A stretch of DNA of 64,000 bases, taken from NCBI GenBank assembly GCA_033851545.1, contig JAWWOO010000003.1, forward strand, positions 56,695-120,694. Reading direction: 5' to 3'. The translations under genes were made by a program, and so were the position numbers. The notes under the pieces are model-generated. The model had not been told where the DNA came from. It did not search any database and was given only the letters and a program-made list of their open reading frames with translations. The stretch is from JAWWOL01 sp033851545 (GTDB lineage Bacteria > Actinomycetota > Actinomycetes > JAWWOL01). Below, piece by piece: positions 61,590-64,000 of this stretch; position 1 is the first letter of the stretch; the number at the start of each line of letters is the position of its first letter.

Positions 61590-62963
61590 ATGCGCGTGCG
61601 GAAGACTCTGATCAGGCAAGCACGGATGCGTCGCCTCAGCTGGCTCGGCTGCGCCGTCTTGGTCTCGATGATCTGGAGTGCCGCACCGGCGAGCGCCACG
61701 ATCATCAGCCGAGACCAGACAACTCTGCCCTACAACGAGGTGCGTTGGGACTGCGGCTACCCCATGACGGTTGTCGGCGTGGCGTCCCACAAGGTGCAGG
61801 TCCGGGCCGACAACCAGCTCGCCGGGAATGTCTTCTTCACCGACAACTACGACTTCAAAGAAGTCTGGACGGCAGCCGACGGAAGGTCGTTCACGCAGTC
61901 GGCCAACGGTCTTGCCAAGGATGTCCAGGCCAAGCCGGTCGGCGGGTCTGTCTACAGGTTCACCTTCCACAACTCCGGTCAGCCGGCGGTCATCACCGAC
62001 TCGTCGGGAAAGGTCGTCTACCGCGACCGGGGGAACGTCTCGTTCAGCTACACCATCGATATCGCGGATGGCACGTTCAACTTCCTTGGGGTCAAGGTCT
62101 CTGGACCACATCCCCTGTTCAACCTCGACATGTGCAAGGCCGTCGCACCACTCGTTGGGACCGACTCGGCCCGCTACCTGACTCCCAGGCCCCTCGGCTC
62201 GACCAACTCGGGCATGGGCTACTACGAGTACCTGCCGCCTAGCTATCGCGCCTCCGGCGTCCAGAGCCCGCTACTCGTCGCCTTCAACGGCTACGGCGAG
62301 AACGGCGACGGAACCCCTGACGGGCTCCGCGACCTCCTGAACACCGGCATACCGCGGTTTATCGACGTCGGCGGATGGCCAACCGACCGGCCCCTGGTCG
62401 TGCTCGCAGCACAGCACATCGAGGAGCCTCCCGGCTTCGACTTCGCGCCGTGCTCCGCAGTCGTCATATGGAACGGCTCGTGCGACATGCAACTCCAGCA
62501 CGACCGCAACCACGCATCACCGGCCTTCTGCACAACGCCCAACGAGATCCACGACTTCATCACCGCCGCCGTGGCCCGCTACAACGTCGACCCCAAGCGG
62601 GTCTATGTCACTGGACTGTCGTGCGGCGGCTTCGGCGCCTGGGAGTACCTGGCGAAGTACGGCAACCAGCAGGTGGCGGCCGCCGTCCCCATCGCCGGTG
62701 ACGGACGACCCGCATGGGCAACGGCCGGCTGCGGGCTCGGCTCGGTGGCGATCTGGGCGTTCCACGGCGAGCTCGACGACGTAGTCAACCCGCAGGGCAG
62801 CATCGCGCCGATGACCCGACTCGCCGCCTGTCCGGGAGTCCCGGCCGACCGGGCCAAACTGACGGTCTATTCCGGCCTGACCCACGACGGGTGGGACCAG
62901 GCGTACAGCGGGTCCCTCGGTGACGACATCTACACGTGGATGCTCGCCTTCAGCCAACCGTAA
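61590..62963 (+). CDS. Secreted esterase/depolymerase-like alpha/beta hydrolase
   Basis: Protein of 457 residues. A signal peptide (hydrophobic core about 17-30, cleavage near ASATII) leads to a beta-rich N-terminal domain (about 40-185) and a C-terminal alpha/beta hydrolase domain of the PHB depolymerase/feruloyl-esterase type: oxyanion part LLVAFNGYGENGDG, nucleophile Ser344 in VTGLSCGGFGAWEYL, acid in FHGELDDVVNP, His in GLTHDGWDQAYSG. Cysteines in DFAPCSAVVIWNGSCDM probably form a disulfide. Substrate unknown. An ATG 36 bases further in is an alternative start. Confidence 0.82.
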   Translation: MRVRKTLIRQARMRRLSWLGCAVLVSMIWSAAPASATIISRDQTTLPYNEVRWDCGYPMTVVGVASHKVQVRADNQLAGNVFFTDNYDFKEVWTAADGRSFTQSANGLAKDVQAKPVGGSVYRFTFHNSGQPAVITDSSGKVVYRDRGNVSFSYTIDIADGTFNFLGVKVSGPHPLFNLDMCKAVAPLVGTDSARYLTPRPLGSTNSGMGYYEYLPPSYRASGVQSPLLVAFNGYGENGDGTPDGLRDLLNTGIPRFIDVGGWPTDRPLVVLAAQHIEEPPGFDFAPCSAVVIWNGSCDMQLQHDRNHASPAFCTTPNEIHDFITAAVARYNVDPKRVYVTGLSCGGFGAWEYLAKYGNQQVAAAVPIAGDGRPAWATAGCGLGSVAIWAFHGELDDVVNPQGSIAPMTRLAACPGVPADRAKLTVYSGLTHDGWDQAYSGSLGDDIYTWMLAFSQP

Positions 62964-63019
62964 CGCCCGACCCCAGCCGAAGGCTACGGCGAACCTCACC
63001 GCGCCGAAGTGCTGTTCAT

Positions 63020-63571
63020 GGGCGCACGCCGCGGTGACCGAGGTGCGCCGCACCTTCCCGGGGATCGAGATCCGGCTCGTCGCCACGACCAGTGGGCATG
63101 GTGATCGTCTCCGGGTTCGGCCGGGTTCGGCCGCTCGGCGGCCGGGGGCTACGCGAATGGGTCCTCGGTCACGATGCCTTGCGGTTGCGCGTCGCCGCTG
63201 CGCACCGGCTGGCCGGGGCAACCAGCTGCCACATGTCGGACCTGCGCGACGAAGCCTGGATCGTCTGCCCTGGCAGTGTGCTGGGACAGCTGACGACTAC
63301 TTTGTGTGTCACAGCGGGATTCCAGCCGGTGCTGGCCGCCACGGTGAATGACATAGGGACGGCAATGGGACTGGTGGGAATCGGTTGGGGCGTCACCATC
63401 GCCCCCGAGCTCACGCCCGTCGGCAGCGAGCTGCCGATTGCACGCATTCCCATCGTCGGTGTCGACACCCTCCGGCACAGCGTATTGATCGTGCGCGATG
63501 GCGAGCACCTTTCTCCGCGCCTGGCTGCGGCGATCGCCGCCGTCCGAGCCGTGAGTGCGCAGGGCACCTGA
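63020..63571 (+). pseudogene. LysR-type regulator remnant (effector domain only)
   Basis: The 3' part of a LysR regulator: AAVTEVRRTFPGIEIRLVATTSG in one frame up to about 63095, then, after a frameshift, HDALRLRVAAAHRLAG, SDLRDEAWIVCPGS, GFQPVLAATVNDIGTAMGLVGIGWGVTIAPEL in another. The HTH-coding 5' half is absent and the first part of the effector domain is shortened. A 159-codon frame from 63092 could still be translated but would not be a regulator. Confidence 0.75.
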
Positions 63572-63871
63572 CCGCACGGCAGCCCTTTTTGATCTCGGAG
63601 TGCTGGATCCTCCCCGGGTGAGATCAAGAAAATGGCCACGCTCAATCGGTACCGGATCGTGCCGACGGTCGCCTCCACGAGCGGCGTCCGCCAGATAGCG
63701 CCAAACGAACAGCGCGGTAGCGGCGCGGCACTCCGTCGTAGATCCAGCCGGGTCAGCGGCGGCTCCTCGCCAGGGATCTATCACACGGAAATCAGACAGG
63801 AAGCTTTAGCCGAATTGCCTCGGCGATATCCAGCCGTAGGCGCCTGCTGGTCAATCGCGCGCGGCTGGGGG
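63572..63871. other. Intergenic region
   Basis: About 300 bases without a convincing gene. It contains an inverted repeat, TTGATCTC (63589-63596) and GAGATCAA (63620-63627), 23 bases apart and next to a T-run and an A-run; possibly a terminator or an old insertion end. Confidence 0.4.
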
Positions 63872-64000
63872 TCAGCGTTCGCTGTCGGGTCGGTAGTCCC
63901 AGGGTTTGGTGGTGTAGGTGCGTCCGAGGGGGGTGGTGCAGTGCAGGGTGCCGTCGGGGTCTTGCCGGGTGTGGTAGTGGCCGTGGGTTTTGGCCCGGTG
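63872..64000 (-). CDS. C-terminus of a second DUF222/HNH (13E12-type) protein, partial
   Basis: The last 42 codons of a minus-strand gene cut by the right edge. It reads HRAKTHGHYHTRQDPDG, then LGRTYTTKPWDYRPDSER and stop, which matches the variable tail that follows the HNH domain in many DUF222 proteins. The HNH residues themselves are outside the window. Its SOS box, if any, cannot be seen. Confidence 0.65.
   Translation of the reverse strand, partial: HRAKTHGHYHTRQDPDGTLHCTTPLGRTYTTKPWDYRPDSER

Noticed and set aside
63149..63784. Minus-strand frames of 169-211 codons over the LysR remnant
   Set aside because: The opposite strand shows clear LysR effector-domain sequence; these are shadows.

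Overview
The window is one contiguous piece of a high-GC actinobacterial chromosome. This is supported by strong G/C at third codon positions, many GTG starts, frequent 4-base ATGA/GTGA gene overlaps, a mycobacterial-type SOS box, an F420-type luciferase-fold enzyme, DUF222/HNH (13E12-type) genes, DUF2516 and SigE-family ECF genes, and a sugar ABC transporter without its own ATPase. A Propionibacteriales/Nocardioides-like or related lineage would fit, but the species cannot be fixed from the sequence alone. No rRNA, tRNA or CRISPR array was recognised.

Layout. 1-9 kb: extracellular polysaccharide genes (polymerase-like membrane protein cut by the edge, two paralogous GT2 enzymes, a Wzx-type flippase, a CgeB-like and a GT4 glycosyltransferase, GDP-mannose 4,6-dehydratase) with an APS kinase and a small lipoprotein. 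8.9-16.4 kb: aldo/keto reductase, DUF1684 protein, ATP sulfurylase subunits CysD and CysN, a DHFR-like protein, an MFS exporter, and a DUF222/HNH gene with a perfect LexA box over its start codon. 17-21.5 kb: a small secreted protein and a pyrimidine/hydantoin-type catabolic operon. 21.6-24.7 kb: methyltransferase, CysQ and a polyprenyl glycosylphosphotransferase. 25-28.7 kb: Fur, lipoprotein, YgfZ, HxlR, Dtd. 28.7-33.3 kb: a 1109-residue DUF4388 protein with a 19-residue tryptophan repeat, divergent from an RsiG-like protein carrying two exact c-di-GMP motifs. 33.5-44.7 kb: transporter, GNAT, secreted glucoamylase-like protein, several small conserved genes, a two-component system, an ECF sigma factor with a membrane partner, and a 2-oxoglutarate oxygenase.

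44.7-55.6 kb is a LacI-controlled glycoside catabolic locus: four tandem Gfo/Idh/MocA dehydrogenases, a solute-binding protein, two permeases and a GH42 glycosidase, with three AACCGGTT operators in the control region. 55.6-60.8 kb is a homogentisate pathway (Lrp regulator, Hpd, HmgA, an unknown protein, FahA). 60.8-64 kb is decayed: an IS630-type transposase remnant, a secreted esterase, a LysR remnant and the tail of a second DUF222/HNH gene.

Themes: PAPS formation (CysD, CysN, CysC) and PAP removal (CysQ) lie among polysaccharide genes, which suggests sulfated surface glycans. The most unusual items are the tryptophan-repeat protein, the RsiG-like protein, the four-dehydrogenase operon, the SOS box and the unknown protein inside the homogentisate operon.
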